Positions 1 through 8,627 of a stretch of 64,000 nt of DNA are shown here, one piece after another (position 1 is the first letter of the stretch; every line of letters starts with the position of its first letter). The translations under genes and the position numbers were made by a program. The stretch comes from Palsa-360 sp963719875 (GTDB lineage: Bacteria; Acidobacteriota; Terriglobia; Acidiferrales; UBA7541), in contig CAVRDJ010000004.1 in NCBI GenBank assembly GCA_963719875.1, positions 310,001-374,000 of the forward strand, in the 5' to 3' direction. A model generated the notes under the pieces. It saw only the letters and a program-made list of their open reading frames with translations. It ran no database searches and was not told the DNA's origin.

Positions 1-327
1 ATAGGGCAAGAAATGCGAGCGCAGGGAAAATATCCGCGAGCGAGCGCCTGCTGCGGATAGACACGCTTCGGAAGTCGATGGCCGGGGAGCCCATCGCGAT
101 CCCTCTTTCGTTCGATTGATCTCTTGGTGCGGGTCTCAGAAAACAAATCCACTCGATGAGCGAATAGTAGGTTGGTTATCAGGGGGTGTCAAACAGATTT
201 TCTGATTTGCGTTCGCAGTCCACGTACTTCCTCAGAGATAATAATTTTACGTTCTTACTCAGAAATAATACAAATTCGGACGCTGTCCTTCTCGGGGGGA
301 ACGCGAGGATTGAACGGTGGGGAGGCT
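1..327. other. Intergenic stretch without a supported gene
   Basis: No reading frame here has a believable start, ribosome binding site or family resemblance. The frames that do exist mostly run into the inverted repeat that follows, on both strands. The start of the window may cut a gene lying further left, but nothing at position 1 looks like the tail of a recognisable protein. Confidence 0.5.
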
Positions 328-431
328 CTCTGCGCTCTCGTTTTTCTCAGTGTTCTCTGTGTTAAGTTTTTCTCGCTGGCAAAGGCAAAATTCTCAACAC
401 AGAGGACACAGAGAAAAACGAGAGCGCAGAG
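328..431. repeat. Long imperfect inverted repeat between genes
   Basis: Two 39-base arms (328-366 and 393-431) are reverse complements with about three mismatches, separated by 26 bases. Transcribed, this would make a very stable hairpin. It lies just downstream of the metallo-hydrolase gene on the minus strand and could act as a 3' end structure for it. The two short reading frames that cross it on opposite strands are almost mirror images and are products of the repeat, not genes. No transposase is linked to it. Confidence 0.85.
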
Positions 432-464
432 AATGCGCCTTGCACCCACTAAGCCGTAATTCGC

Positions 465-1622
465 TCAAGCCGACTTTTTCCCGCCGGCCTTGATCGAGTT
501 GTACTCCAGGATCGCTTGCTTCGTGCCTTCCACATCGATATCTGGCGTGAGCGTGCCCTTGAATTCGTCGTACAAGCGGACCGTGTTCATTAAGAGCCGC
601 TCCGGCCCCATCCAGTTGTCGTACTTGCCCATCTTGATGTCCGCGGCGGCCGCGCCGGCGGTCATCTTGGCGTCGTAGCGCTTCTTGGCCTCGGTCTTCA
701 GGAAGCGAAAATATTCGGCCGACTCTGCCAAGTCTTTCTTTCCGCCAACCGGTCCGTGGCCCGGAACGATGACGTCCACGTCCATCTTCATTACTTTGTC
801 GATGGACTCCATCCACTTGGACACGTGCGCGTTGTGGCAGTAGGGAACAAGATGGAAAAATGCCAGGTCCGCCGCGAATAGAATTTTGTGCTGAGGCAAA
901 TACGCCACCAGGTCGCCCCACGTGTGCGCCGGCCCGACGAATCGGAACTCCACGACGTTGCCGCCAATGTTGTAGACCAGGTTGTCTTCAAACGTCACGG
1001 TAGGCGGCGCGAGCTTGCGCACCTCGGTGCCGTCCGCGAGGCCTTCTGCTTTCGGCCAGGACGCGGGCGTATTGGGCACGGCCTTCAACACCTCTTGCCG
1101 GCAATAGGGATGGCTCGAAATCTGCGCCGGGAGGAAGAATTGGTTGCCGGCCACATGATCGCCGTGGTGATGGCTGCTAATTAAGTGAGTAATTGGCTTT
1201 CCGCTGCCAGCCTTCTTGGCTGCGGCGATGAAGGCTTTGCTCTGAATCGGGAAACCCAGCGCATCGAACACCAAAAGCGAGTCCTCTCCCACGAATAGCC
1301 CGGCGTTGGAGATCCCCGCATTGAGGTGACCTGTGCCGCCTTCCTGCTGGTACGCGTACACGTTCGGCGCAAGTTGCTTTAGCTCGGTGCCCCAGCTGGG
1401 CATGACCGGGTAGCGATCGTCAATCGGAGGAAGATGCTCGACAGAAGCGCCGAAGATGCGCGGCGAGGATTCATCCACGCGCGGCGCCGTCTCTCCCCAC
1501 AGTTTTTCCAGGCCGCCCGCTGCGGCGAGTCCAGCCGTCATTCCCAGCCCCGCCCACGCGGTGCGCCCCAATACTTCGCGCCGTGTCAATCCGTCACCCT
1601 CAAACTTTCTTTCGTCCTTCAT
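465..1622 (-). CDS. Tat-exported metallo-beta-lactamase-fold hydrolase
   Basis: This 385-residue protein has an N-terminal twin-arginine motif (TRREVLGR) followed by an Ala/Gly-rich hydrophobic stretch, so it is probably exported folded by the Tat system. The zinc motif HHHGDH near the middle, followed by a later PGHGPVGG segment, is typical of the metallo-beta-lactamase fold (lactamases, glyoxalase II and related hydrolases). The substrate cannot be told from the sequence. I place the start at 1622 because a strong GAGGAGG site sits a few bases upstream; the frame stays open to 1643 but without such a site. The gene stands alone, with its neighbour on the opposite strand. Family assignment is firm and the specific reaction is unknown. 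Confidence 0.85.
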   Translation of the reverse strand: MKDERKFEGDGLTRREVLGRTAWAGLGMTAGLAAAGGLEKLWGETAPRVDESSPRIFGASVEHLPPIDDRYPVMPSWGTELKQLAPNVYAYQQEGGTGHLNAGISNAGLFVGEDSLLVFDALGFPIQSKAFIAAAKKAGSGKPITHLISSHHHGDHVAGNQFFLPAQISSHPYCRQEVLKAVPNTPASWPKAEGLADGTEVRKLAPPTVTFEDNLVYNIGGNVVEFRFVGPAHTWGDLVAYLPQHKILFAADLAFFHLVPYCHNAHVSKWMESIDKVMKMDVDVIVPGHGPVGGKKDLAESAEYFRFLKTEAKKRYDAKMTAGAAAADIKMGKYDNWMGPERLLMNTVRLYDEFKGTLTPDIDVEGTKQAILEYNSIKAGGKKSA

Positions 1623-1819
1623 GATTCCTCCTCGAATTTCCACGCTTCAGACCAGCGATCTCGTTTCGAGTTTCCCGTTCGATGCGACCGAGAATTTTCA
1701 TTTCTTGTCCAGGAACGGCGCCATTGTACACCTGTTGAGTGGGGGGAACCCGTCACAAATGGCCGTGGCAGCGATTTGTTTTCTCAATTTCGAATTCCAT
1801 TTTTGCTAGACTTGCGCCC

Positions 1820-2425
1820 ATGAAAAATCTCATCGTTGCGGTAATTGCGGCGATGGCCATCGCCGGCGTGATCGCGCTCCGCTCCACGGCCCAGGCAGGA
1901 TCGGATGCGCGCGCGCGCGACCTCATCCAAACGCTCCATCTCACCGTTTTGCCCCAAGAATCGGGGTATCTTGGCATCATCGGCCGCTCGGCGCAGTTGG
2001 TAACGGTCGACAGGCGCGCGCTCGCCGTGCAGAGTCAGAACTATTACATGCTCACGCGCGACCGGCCGATTAATTATCTCCATTGGCTCGTTCCGGACGA
2101 CACGCACATCCTCATCGAGGGCGGCCCGGTGGACTATTTCATTTTTCATCCCGACGGCCGCGCGGAGAAAGTAACGCTCGGTCTTGACCTCGCCGCGGGA
2201 CAGAGGCCCGTGGTGGCCGTGCCGGGCGGTTGCTGGAAGGCATTGCGACTGCGCGACGGAGCGAGTTACGCATTGATGGCCAACACGCTCTCACCGGAGT
2301 TTACGCCGGACCGTGTAAAAATTGGCGCTGGTCCGGACTGGGTGAAACGCTTCGCGAACTCCGCGTCCTGGGCGACCCCGAAGACGTTGCGCGAACTGAT
2401 TGGCCCGAATTGGATGCCGGAATAG
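1820..2425 (+). CDS. Secreted DUF985-like cupin protein
   Basis: A 201-residue protein opening with a hydrophobic signal-like segment (MKNLIVAVIAAMAIAGVIA). The remainder resembles the DUF985 branch of the cupin superfamily: a 'DLIQTL' helix, a 'YYML' strand, a 'GGPVDYFIFHPDG' turn and a 'VVAVPGGCWKALRL' strand. Most DUF985 proteins are cytoplasmic, so the export signal is unusual. The expected metal ligands are not all obvious. The frame is open from 1739, but the ATG at 1820 gives the signal peptide directly at the N terminus and is preferred. It is divergent from the metallo-hydrolase and the roughly 200 bases between them probably hold both promoters. Function unknown. Confidence 0.65.
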   Translation: MKNLIVAVIAAMAIAGVIALRSTAQAGSDARARDLIQTLHLTVLPQESGYLGIIGRSAQLVTVDRRALAVQSQNYYMLTRDRPINYLHWLVPDDTHILIEGGPVDYFIFHPDGRAEKVTLGLDLAAGQRPVVAVPGGCWKALRLRDGASYALMANTLSPEFTPDRVKIGAGPDWVKRFANSASWATPKTLRELIGPNWMPE

Positions 2426-2582
2426 CCGTGGGCTTCCTCGACCAGGTTGATGACCCAGCCAGGCAAGCCGGGGCAACCCGTCTATTAATTCTTCAGTCGC
2501 AAGTCTTATCCGCGGCTGGCCCCTACCCCTTATAAGAGACTAAGATGAGAAAGTTGCTGGCCTGGGGTCCTAGCCGAAGGCA

Positions 2583-3230
2583 ATGCCGAATCCCGACGTC
2601 CCGTATTCATTGAGTCACAATATGACTAGAACAGAAAAGTGCAGTCGTGCGAATTGTGGCCAGGCAGCCGCAGCCTCTCTCGACGGCGAGGCGTTCTGCC
2701 GGGAGCACTTCATCTCGACGTGCTACATCCAGCTTGACCAATACGAGGAAATTCGAAAAGGGCCCGGCCTGAGCGCCACGAATACGGATTCGGTGCGCCG
2801 ATTTATCCACGAATGCATGCGATCCGCGGACGAGATCGAACATGCGGGACTGGACCTCGATAATCTGGACCGGGCCAAGCTGCTGCACATCATCCTGTCG
2901 GCCAGCGAACTCGGACGTCATCTGCGGCGGAGTCCGCGCAAGGTGGCCACGATCGCCGTGCGGCTCAGTTCAGAAAGACTTGGCGGGGCCTGGGAAGAGG
3001 ACACCGAGACGGTCCTGGTGAGCCGGTACGGCGCCCTGGTGCGGTGCAAACATCCCGCCAAATCAGGCGAGACGATCCACGTCATTCGGGCCGATACCGG
3101 GGAAAAGGTTCTGGCACGAGTCGCCTGGCAGCGTCCTTCGGGGAATGACGATACGCGAATCGGAGTCGAGTTTGTGGCCTGCGAGAATTTCTGGGGATTG
3201 GATTGGGGAGCCGTCGAGGAAGCTCGATGA
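2583..3230 (+). CDS. PilZ-like domain protein of unknown function
   Basis: A 215-residue soluble protein. The N-terminal part has a small Cys/His-containing segment (CSRANCGQ then FCREH) that could bind a metal. A central helical part is followed by a C-terminal beta domain with PilZ-like features: basic RRSPRK, then VSRYGALV, ARVAW and RIGVEFV. PilZ domains bind cyclic di-GMP through an RxxxR motif plus a (D/N)xSxxG motif; both are only approximate here, so binding is uncertain. The ATG at 2583 follows a GAAGG-like site; an alternative ATG lies at 2622. No operon partner is evident. Confidence 0.6.
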   Translation: MPNPDVPYSLSHNMTRTEKCSRANCGQAAAASLDGEAFCREHFISTCYIQLDQYEEIRKGPGLSATNTDSVRRFIHECMRSADEIEHAGLDLDNLDRAKLLHIILSASELGRHLRRSPRKVATIAVRLSSERLGGAWEEDTETVLVSRYGALVRCKHPAKSGETIHVIRADTGEKVLARVAWQRPSGNDDTRIGVEFVACENFWGLDWGAVEEAR

Positions 3231-3314
3231 AGGCTGCCACACTTAGTAGTTTAGTTGGCTTCGCAAAGTCCGATCGCGGGAAGTTCTCACGAGAATTTTG
3301 TAGCGCAGGCTGAA

Positions 3315-3455
3315 CAGGCTGCGGAAAAAGTAGTTTATTTTGTCATTCCGAGCGAAGCGAGGAATCTCTCTTCGATTTTACTCCATGAAAAGAAAGAGAG
3401 ATTCTTCGCTTCGCTCAGAATGACATGAGGAGTGGGGGCCTTTTTCCGCAGGCTG
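3315..3455. repeat. Nested inverted repeat (two palindromes, one inside the other)
   Basis: The inner arms (3341-3372 and 3394-3425, 32 bases, two mismatches) contain the word 'gagcgaagcgaggaatct'. The outer arms (about 3315-3331 and 3440-3455) share 'gctgcggaaaaag' with its complement. The inner word resembles a repeat I know to be scattered in acidobacterial genomes; that is recall and has not been checked. The block lies between two convergent genes and may serve as a two-way transcription end. Confidence 0.8.
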
Positions 3456-3491
3456 TGACGCTTGCGCTGATGGCCCGTGATTTCGTAGCGT

Positions 3492-4265
3492 TTAATTGTA
3501 GACGTGAACGTCTTTCACTGCAGGCTGCTTCGAGTCGACTTCCGGCAGCCATCCGCTGACTACCAGTTCCAAATCATGTGCGCTGGAAGTCTGCTCGGGA
3601 TAGCTGATCGCATCGATCTTGAACGAAAAGCGATCGTTTACTCCCGCCGCATCCGATAGTCCGTCCGCAATTTTGGCAGTAACTCGTTGCACTGCCGTCT
3701 GTCCCACACCCGGCAGAATAACGCCAAAAAAAGTGGACCTCAGAATGAAGATGGAGTCTTGCTCGCGCAGTTTTCTCGAAACTGCCTTTGCAGCATCCCC
3801 AAGGGCGGACATCCCTAAGCTGGGCTCCGAGAAAGCGGCATGTAGTTTGATGGAGATCACCAGAACGGAAAGCTTCAGTTCGGCCGCGACCGCGCGCCGG
3901 AATTCCATGGTCAACCGGTCTTCAAACGTATTGAAGGTCGGCATTGTGGACAACAGGTCGGCGCTGGCCTGCCGCAAAGCTTCTGAAGACCGCTTCCGAT
4001 CCGCAGCCATCTGGTCTCGAAGACGATGAATCGTAAGTTGGCGATCCACGATGTAGGCAACCAGAAGACACGAAAGGGCGCAGAACCCGAAGAATGCAAT
4101 CTGCGGAACCCTGGTCGGAGAATACTCCCGGGTTGAGAAAACCGCCGGATACATCAGCAGTGCAAGCCCCCCGGCAAGAACGACGATCGCCAGGCACGCG
4201 AAAATGCTTAATTGAAATTCCCGCCGTTCCAAATCTGAGGGGGCAATCCGCCCATTCGTTTGCAT
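3492..4265 (-). CDS. Membrane protein with degenerate GGDEF-like domain
   Basis: About 257 residues. Two hydrophobic segments near the N terminus (around residues 18-40 and 56-74) are followed by a short polar helix and a C-terminal domain with the layout of a diguanylate cyclase. Where an active cyclase has GGDEF, this protein reads STFFGVILPG, so it is most likely catalytically dead and may act as a sensor or scaffold. The ATG at 4265 is chosen; the frame extends to a TTG at 4298 that lacks a ribosome binding site. The insertion sequence begins about 190 bases upstream and may have displaced the original promoter. Cyclase ancestry is an inference from the overall pattern. Confidence 0.6.
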   Translation of the reverse strand: MQTNGRIAPSDLERREFQLSIFACLAIVVLAGGLALLMYPAVFSTREYSPTRVPQIAFFGFCALSCLLVAYIVDRQLTIHRLRDQMAADRKRSSEALRQASADLLSTMPTFNTFEDRLTMEFRRAVAAELKLSVLVISIKLHAAFSEPSLGMSALGDAAKAVSRKLREQDSIFILRSTFFGVILPGVGQTAVQRVTAKIADGLSDAAGVNDRFSFKIDAISYPEQTSSAHDLELVVSGWLPEVDSKQPAVKDVHVYN

Positions 4266-4361
4266 AAGGGTATTACCGCGCACGGAGATTATACCCAAAG
4301 GGATGGCAGGAAAACGGGTCAGGAATTCGCAAGATGTCCGAAAGGTTATACACCCTTTGAG

Positions 4362-4400
4362 CTAAGTCCCACACGAGGTAGTTCTGGCATAGGGACTTAG
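4362..4400. repeat. Short perfect 9-base inverted repeat beside the insertion sequence
   Basis: The word ctaagtccc at 4362-4370 is repeated as its reverse complement at 4392-4400, with 21 bases between. It lies between the membrane protein start and the left end of the insertion sequence. It could be an operator or a small hairpin; nothing decides which. Confidence 0.4.
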
Positions 4401-4454
4401 CAACATATTTCCGCGAGGGCCGGTCATCGCTCGATGGGCTCGATGGGCGGCCCC

Positions 4455-4515
4455 TGTCGAGCCATTTAAGAATGTAACCGAAGGGTAGATCGTCGAGACA
4501 TTTGAAATGTAACCC
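4455..4515. repeat. Left terminal repeats of the insertion sequence (two copies)
   Basis: The outer copy 4455-4485 and inner copy 4493-4515 have the same orientation. The transposase stop codon (TAA, complement of 4466-4468) lies inside the outer copy, so the coding region runs through the inner repeat and into the end of the element. Confidence 0.75.
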
Positions 4516-5779
4516 GAGAGTCGTCGCCGCCGTGGCTGTGGGAAAGTGGAAATCGGGTTTTGATTTCCACTTTCCCACAGCCATTTTCTCGGCCGGTGCC
4601 TCCTTGCACCGGTGTTTCCGGCATTGCTTTCGGGCTCAGGCGCCGGTTGGCCATCCGGTAGATTCGCTCCAGTTTGCGATCGATGATTCTGGCTAACTGA
4701 AACGGGTCCAGACGCTTTCTCTGCTCCTCCAGCCAGGCCACTCGCTCGGCGTTGGCCTCCGGGCAGGCCTTCACGCGCTCCAGCGGAGTGCGCGGCCCGT
4801 CGTAGACCCGCCGCACCTTCGATCCCACGCGCACCTTCTTCAGCAACTTCACCGAAGGTAAAAACAGGTTCAGCCACAATCGCAATTCACAGCTGTAGAG
4901 ATCGTTGATGGCCTCCACCGCCTCGTGCCTGTCGTAGCGTTCCCAGCCCAGCAGTTTGCGCACATGCGTCCAGTTCTTCTGTTCGATATGCGCGTTATCG
5001 TCCTTCTTGTAGGGACGCCCTCTGGTGAGCTGGATCTTCTGCTGTTCGCACCAGCCCTTCAAATGCCAGTTAATAAACTCCGAGCCGTTGTCCGAGTCCA
5101 CGCCTCGCAGGCGGAACGGCAAGACCTCGGCAATTCGATTTAAGGCCTGTTGCACGGCCTGTTCGCCGCGTCCCAGCACCGCTCGCGATTCCGTCCAAGT
5201 GGTATGAATGTCGGTCACATTCAGTGTGTGGGCGAACTCTCCGCTGGCCGAGTTGCCCGAATGCGATACCAAATCCACTTCCGTGAAACCGGGGATCTGC
5301 ACGTCCCAGCGATCCGTTTTCACCGGAATCTGGTGCTTGAGCAAATAACCCGGCTTGGTACGCCCGTAGATGCGTCGCTTACGCTGCGTCTTTTGCGCCT
5401 GCAATCGCCGGTCGATCTGTCGCGGGCTGATCTGCAACAACTGCTTCTCCACGGCAGGCGAAACACCAAACCGTTTGCGAATCCACGGCATCCAGCCGGG
5501 CAGCACCGCCCTCAGGCGCACCGACCATGGATAGCCCGCGGCCTCCCACACCGCCCGCACGACCGCCACAGCCTCCGGGCTATAACTCACTCCGCGTGGC
5601 CGTGGAACTGGCCGCCGCTTCTCGGGTTGTGGTCCGTTCAGCAGCCGGATGGCATACTTGCGGTGATAGCCGGTGTTCGCGCAAAACTCGCTCAAGATCA
5701 CGTTCTTGCTCTTCCGTTCCGCTCTGTGATATCGCTCATAAATCGCCCGCAGATACTCCCATCGTCCCTTGTTTCCCAA
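4466..5779 (-). CDS. DDE transposase with integrase core
   Basis: This 437-residue protein starts with a DNA-binding helix region (about residues 1-60, including 'CANTGYHRKYAIRLL'), then a second helical region. It is followed by a retroviral-integrase-like core with D169 (EVDLV), D230 (DSDNGSEF) and E266 (HIEQKN), giving a DD(35)E arrangement. All three catalytic residues are present, so the enzyme is probably active. The basic C-terminal tail, after about residue 395, is encoded across a 21-base perfect palindrome and through the left-end repeats. The architecture resembles rve-type transposases in groups such as ISNCY/IS1202-like elements; the exact family is uncertain. Confidence 0.85.
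   Translation of the reverse strand: MGNKGRWEYLRAIYERYHRAERKSKNVILSEFCANTGYHRKYAIRLLNGPQPEKRRPVPRPRGVSYSPEAVAVVRAVWEAAGYPWSVRLRAVLPGWMPWIRKRFGVSPAVEKQLLQISPRQIDRRLQAQKTQRKRRIYGRTKPGYLLKHQIPVKTDRWDVQIPGFTEVDLVSHSGNSASGEFAHTLNVTDIHTTWTESRAVLGRGEQAVQQALNRIAEVLPFRLRGVDSDNGSEFINWHLKGWCEQQKIQLTRGRPYKKDDNAHIEQKNWTHVRKLLGWERYDRHEAVEAINDLYSCELRLWLNLFLPSVKLLKKVRVGSKVRRVYDGPRTPLERVKACPEANAERVAWLEEQRKRLDPFQLARIIDRKLERIYRMANRRLSPKAMPETPVQGGTGRENGCGKVEIKTRFPLSHSHGGDDSRVTFQMSRRSTLRLHS
4534..4582. repeat. Perfect 21-base palindrome inside the insertion sequence
   Basis: The arm 4534-4554 is exactly repeated in reverse complement at 4562-4582 with a 7-base loop. It lies in the 3' end of the transposase frame, just inside the left-end repeats. 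It would form a strong hairpin in the transposase message or in single-stranded DNA. It could end outside-in transcription, limit expression or take part in transposition. Confidence 0.85.
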
Positions 5780-5807
5780 CCCAACCTCCTCATTTCGTTT
5801 TTTGGTT

Positions 5808-5867
5808 GGGTTACATTCTAAATGGCGCGACGTTGCACCCTTCGGTTACATTTTAGATGGCGCGATA
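5808..5867. repeat. Right terminal repeats of the insertion sequence (two copies)
   Basis: The inner copy 5808-5830 and outer copy 5838-5867 are reverse complements of the left-end motifs. They sit immediately upstream of the transposase start, so transposase binding here could also repress its own gene. Confidence 0.75.
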
Positions 5868-6060
5868 CGCGGCCTTGCCTTCTCTTTGAACCGCAGGTAA
5901 CATAGTGAGTCCGCGTTTGCTTTGATCCCTCCTAAAGAATCCGTGGTTTTGGAGTGGCGTGGAGGCGTGTGGCTGTACCTGCGGCGTGAGTCAAGGGCGT
6001 TGTTTCCACTCGGCTTATTCCGTGAAGGAAAGTGCGAAATCAAGCAGGAGCAATTTGCCA

Positions 6061-7359
6061 ATGAAGTCGATTGTGGTGGTGGGCGCGCAGTGGGGCGATG
6101 AAGGGAAAGGCAAGGTCGTGGACTATCTTGCCGCGTCGTTCGATTACATCGCCCGATGCGCGGGAGGCCACAACGCCGGCCACACGGTCATTTTCAACGG
6201 AAACCGTTTCGTCCTGCAACTGATCCCCTGCGGCATCTTGCGTCCCGGCAAACATGCGGTGATTGGATCGGGAGTGGTCGTGGACCCGGCGGCCCTGGTG
6301 GGAGAGTTGGACACGCTTGCCGGAGCCGGAATCGACGTCACAGGTCGTCTGCATCTTTCAAACCGCGCGCACTTGATCTTCCCTTATCACCGGCAAATGG
6401 AGAAAGCGGCCGAGGCGGCGCGCGGCGCGTGGAAAATCGGTACGACTTCGCGCGGAATTGGCCCGGCCTACGAAGACAAAATGGCCCGGCACGGGATTCG
6501 CGTCGGCGATCTGCTCGATGCCGTGCGATTTCGGGAGAAACTGCAACGCGTGATATCCGAAAAGGACGCCGTGTGCCGCGCGACCTATGGCGTGCCTCTT
6601 GATACGGCAGGTCTCGCGGAACAGTATCTCGCTCTTGCCGAACGGCTTCGTCCGCTCGTGGTAGACGCCTCGGAACTGATTAACGACGCGCTGGACGCCG
6701 GACACGCCGTTCTATTTGAAGGCGCGCAAGGCACCATGCTGGACATCGATTTCGGAACCTATCCGTACGTTACCTCCTCGAACGCCATTTCCGGCGGCGC
6801 CTGCACGGGCCTCGGCGTGGGCCCCACGCGAATCAACGCCGTGGCCGGAGTGACCAAGGCGTACACGACGCGCGTCGGCAGCGGCCCCTTTCCCACCGAG
6901 ATGCCGGATCTCGAAGCCACCGAAGTGCGCGACCGCGGGAAGGAATACGGAGCGGTTACCGGAAGGCCACGGCGCTGCGGATGGCTCGATCTGGTCGTGC
7001 TGCGCTACGCCATTCGTATCAATGGAATTTCATCGCTCGTCGTGACCAAACTCAACGTCTTCGACACCCAAAAAGAAATTCAAGTCTGCACCGGCTACCG
7101 CTACAAGGGCGCGCAGGTGAAAGAAATGCCGGCGTCCGCGGAGGATTTGGCCGAAGTCACGCCGGAATATCGCACCCTTCCCGGATGGCAGTCGGATACG
7201 TTCGGCGTCAAAAACATCGAGAAACTTCCGCGAGCAGCTTTGGATTACCTGAAATTTATTTCCGATTTTCTGGGCGTAGAAATTGGCATGATTTCGACCG
7301 GGCCGGACCGCGACGCCACGATTGTTTGCGCCGGCACGCAGCTCGCCCAGTGGATCTGA
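6061..7359 (+). CDS. purA: Adenylosuccinate synthetase
   Basis: A 432-residue cytoplasmic enzyme joining IMP and aspartate with GTP, the first committed step from IMP to AMP. The N terminus MKSIVVVGAQWGDEGKGK holds the GDEGKGK phosphate loop with catalytic Asp13, and GHNAGHT follows with the catalytic His. Other family blocks are visible (QGTMLDIDFGTYPYVTSS, TRVGSGPFPTE, GRPRRCGWLD). The length is normal for the family. The frame opens earlier, at 5959, but the ATG at 6061 begins the conserved domain and follows an AGGAG site. The insertion sequence ends about 190 bases upstream. moeA follows 12 bases downstream on the same strand, so the two may be co-transcribed. Confidence 0.97.
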   Translation: MKSIVVVGAQWGDEGKGKVVDYLAASFDYIARCAGGHNAGHTVIFNGNRFVLQLIPCGILRPGKHAVIGSGVVVDPAALVGELDTLAGAGIDVTGRLHLSNRAHLIFPYHRQMEKAAEAARGAWKIGTTSRGIGPAYEDKMARHGIRVGDLLDAVRFREKLQRVISEKDAVCRATYGVPLDTAGLAEQYLALAERLRPLVVDASELINDALDAGHAVLFEGAQGTMLDIDFGTYPYVTSSNAISGGACTGLGVGPTRINAVAGVTKAYTTRVGSGPFPTEMPDLEATEVRDRGKEYGAVTGRPRRCGWLDLVVLRYAIRINGISSLVVTKLNVFDTQKEIQVCTGYRYKGAQVKEMPASAEDLAEVTPEYRTLPGWQSDTFGVKNIEKLPRAALDYLKFISDFLGVEIGMISTGPDRDATIVCAGTQLAQWI

Positions 7360-7371
7360 TTCGCGAATCCC

Positions 7372-8586
7372 ATGTTGTCCTACACTGACGCGCGGCAGAA
7401 AGTAATCGAGGTCGCTGGATCCATCCCGCGGCCGTTGCGGCGAACACAAGTTGACATCGAACAGGCATTTGGCCGTATCCTGGCGGAACCTGTCCTGGCC
7501 GATCGCGACTATCCTCCCTTTGACCGCGCCACGCGCGACGGTTTTGCGGTGCGCGCCGCCGACGCGCAGGAGCCCGGCGCGCGTCTCGAATGTGTCGGCG
7601 AGCTGCGCGCGGGCGGGCATTTTGAAGCGACTGTCCTGCGGGGGCAATGCGTAGAAATCATGACTGGCGCAGCCGTCCCACGAGGCGCGGACGCCGTCGT
7701 GATGATCGAGCACACGGAGCGCAAGGACCAAACGATTATTCTCGCACGCGCTGCTCAAAAGGGGGATCACATCGTTCCCCGCGGCACCGAAGCGCGGGCG
7801 GGAGCCTTGCTGGTTGCGTCGAAGACTCGCATGGGCTATGCCGAGATGGCCCTCGCGGCGCAAGCGGGCGCCACGCGCCTTGACGTATTCGCCGCGTCGC
7901 GGCTCGCAATTCTCTCCACGGGTGATGAAGTCGTGGACGCGCGGTCTAAGCCGGGACCTCTCCAAATCCGGAACAGCAATGGAATTTCCATCGAAATCCT
8001 GGCCCGCACGGCGGGTGCGGAAACGTTTCAACTCGGAAACGCGCCGGACGAAAAAGGCACGCTCCGCGCGGCCATCGAACGCGGCCTCGAACAGGAAATT
8101 CTGGTTCTCTCCGGCGGCGTTTCCATGGGCAAGTACGATTTGGTTGAGCAGGTGCTCGCCGATCTCGGCGCGGAATTCCACTTTACCGGCGTCGCGATCC
8201 GTCCCGGGCGGCCCGCTGTGTTTGCAACATGCCAAAACAAACTCGTGTTCGGCCTCCCAGGAAATCCGGTTTCAACGATGGTGACGTTCGAACTTTTCGT
8301 CCTGCCGGCGATCGATGTGTTTAGTGGCGGGATTCCCCGGCCGGTACCAGTTTTTCGAGCGAAGCTCGCGACTCCTGTGCATGAGAAGGGGGAAATGACC
8401 CATTTCTTGCCTGCGCGCATTGAATGGGAAGGCGGGGAGGCGCGCGTCATGCAATTGCCCTGGCAAGGCTCGGGAGATATCGTTGCCCTGGCCCTGGCAA
8501 ACGGGTTTCTAATTGTCGGGCCCGAACGGCCCGAAATCGCACCAGGCGAATGGGTTGACGTTCTTCCGCGCCGCGGAGCAATCTAG
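7372..8586 (+). CDS. moeA: Molybdopterin molybdenumtransferase MoeA
   Basis: This 404-residue enzyme inserts molybdate into adenylylated molybdopterin in the last stage of Moco synthesis. Visible landmarks are the early PPFDRATRDGFAV segment, the MTGAAVPRGADAVV block, the MoCF-fold signature (STGDEV, then SGGVSMGKYD) and GLPGNPVS, followed by the C-terminal beta domain. Length and domain order are normal. It follows purA closely and is separated from moaC by a hairpin repeat. With moaC and the mogA/moaB-type gene it forms a loose Moco group, implying molybdoenzymes elsewhere in the genome. Confidence 0.95.
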   Translation: MLSYTDARQKVIEVAGSIPRPLRRTQVDIEQAFGRILAEPVLADRDYPPFDRATRDGFAVRAADAQEPGARLECVGELRAGGHFEATVLRGQCVEIMTGAAVPRGADAVVMIEHTERKDQTIILARAAQKGDHIVPRGTEARAGALLVASKTRMGYAEMALAAQAGATRLDVFAASRLAILSTGDEVVDARSKPGPLQIRNSNGISIEILARTAGAETFQLGNAPDEKGTLRAAIERGLEQEILVLSGGVSMGKYDLVEQVLADLGAEFHFTGVAIRPGRPAVFATCQNKLVFGLPGNPVSTMVTFELFVLPAIDVFSGGIPRPVPVFRAKLATPVHEKGEMTHFLPARIEWEGGEARVMQLPWQGSGDIVALALANGFLIVGPERPEIAPGEWVDVLPRRGAI

Positions 8587-8627
8587 TGCCTCGCTACGAG
8601 ATTGGAATTGCTCGATCAAGCGGGTTT

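Larger units (their letters stand above)
4455..5867 (-). mobile_element. Complete insertion sequence with doubled terminal repeats
   Basis: One transposase gene is bracketed by related ends. The left end has an outer repeat (4455-4485) and an inner repeat (4493-4515). The right end mirrors them, with inner 5808-5830 and outer 5838-5867. All four copies share a core close to 'cgccatttagaatgtaacc', pointing inward, and the two outer copies also share 'gtaaccgaaggg'. Doubled ends suggest the transposase binds several sites per end. I could not find a convincing target-site duplication outside the ends, so the limits are uncertain by a few bases. The element looks intact. Confidence 0.8.

Noticed and set aside
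172..459. Short overlapping frames on both strands in the first repeat
   Set aside because: They translate the arms of an inverted repeat and are mirror images of each other, with no family match.
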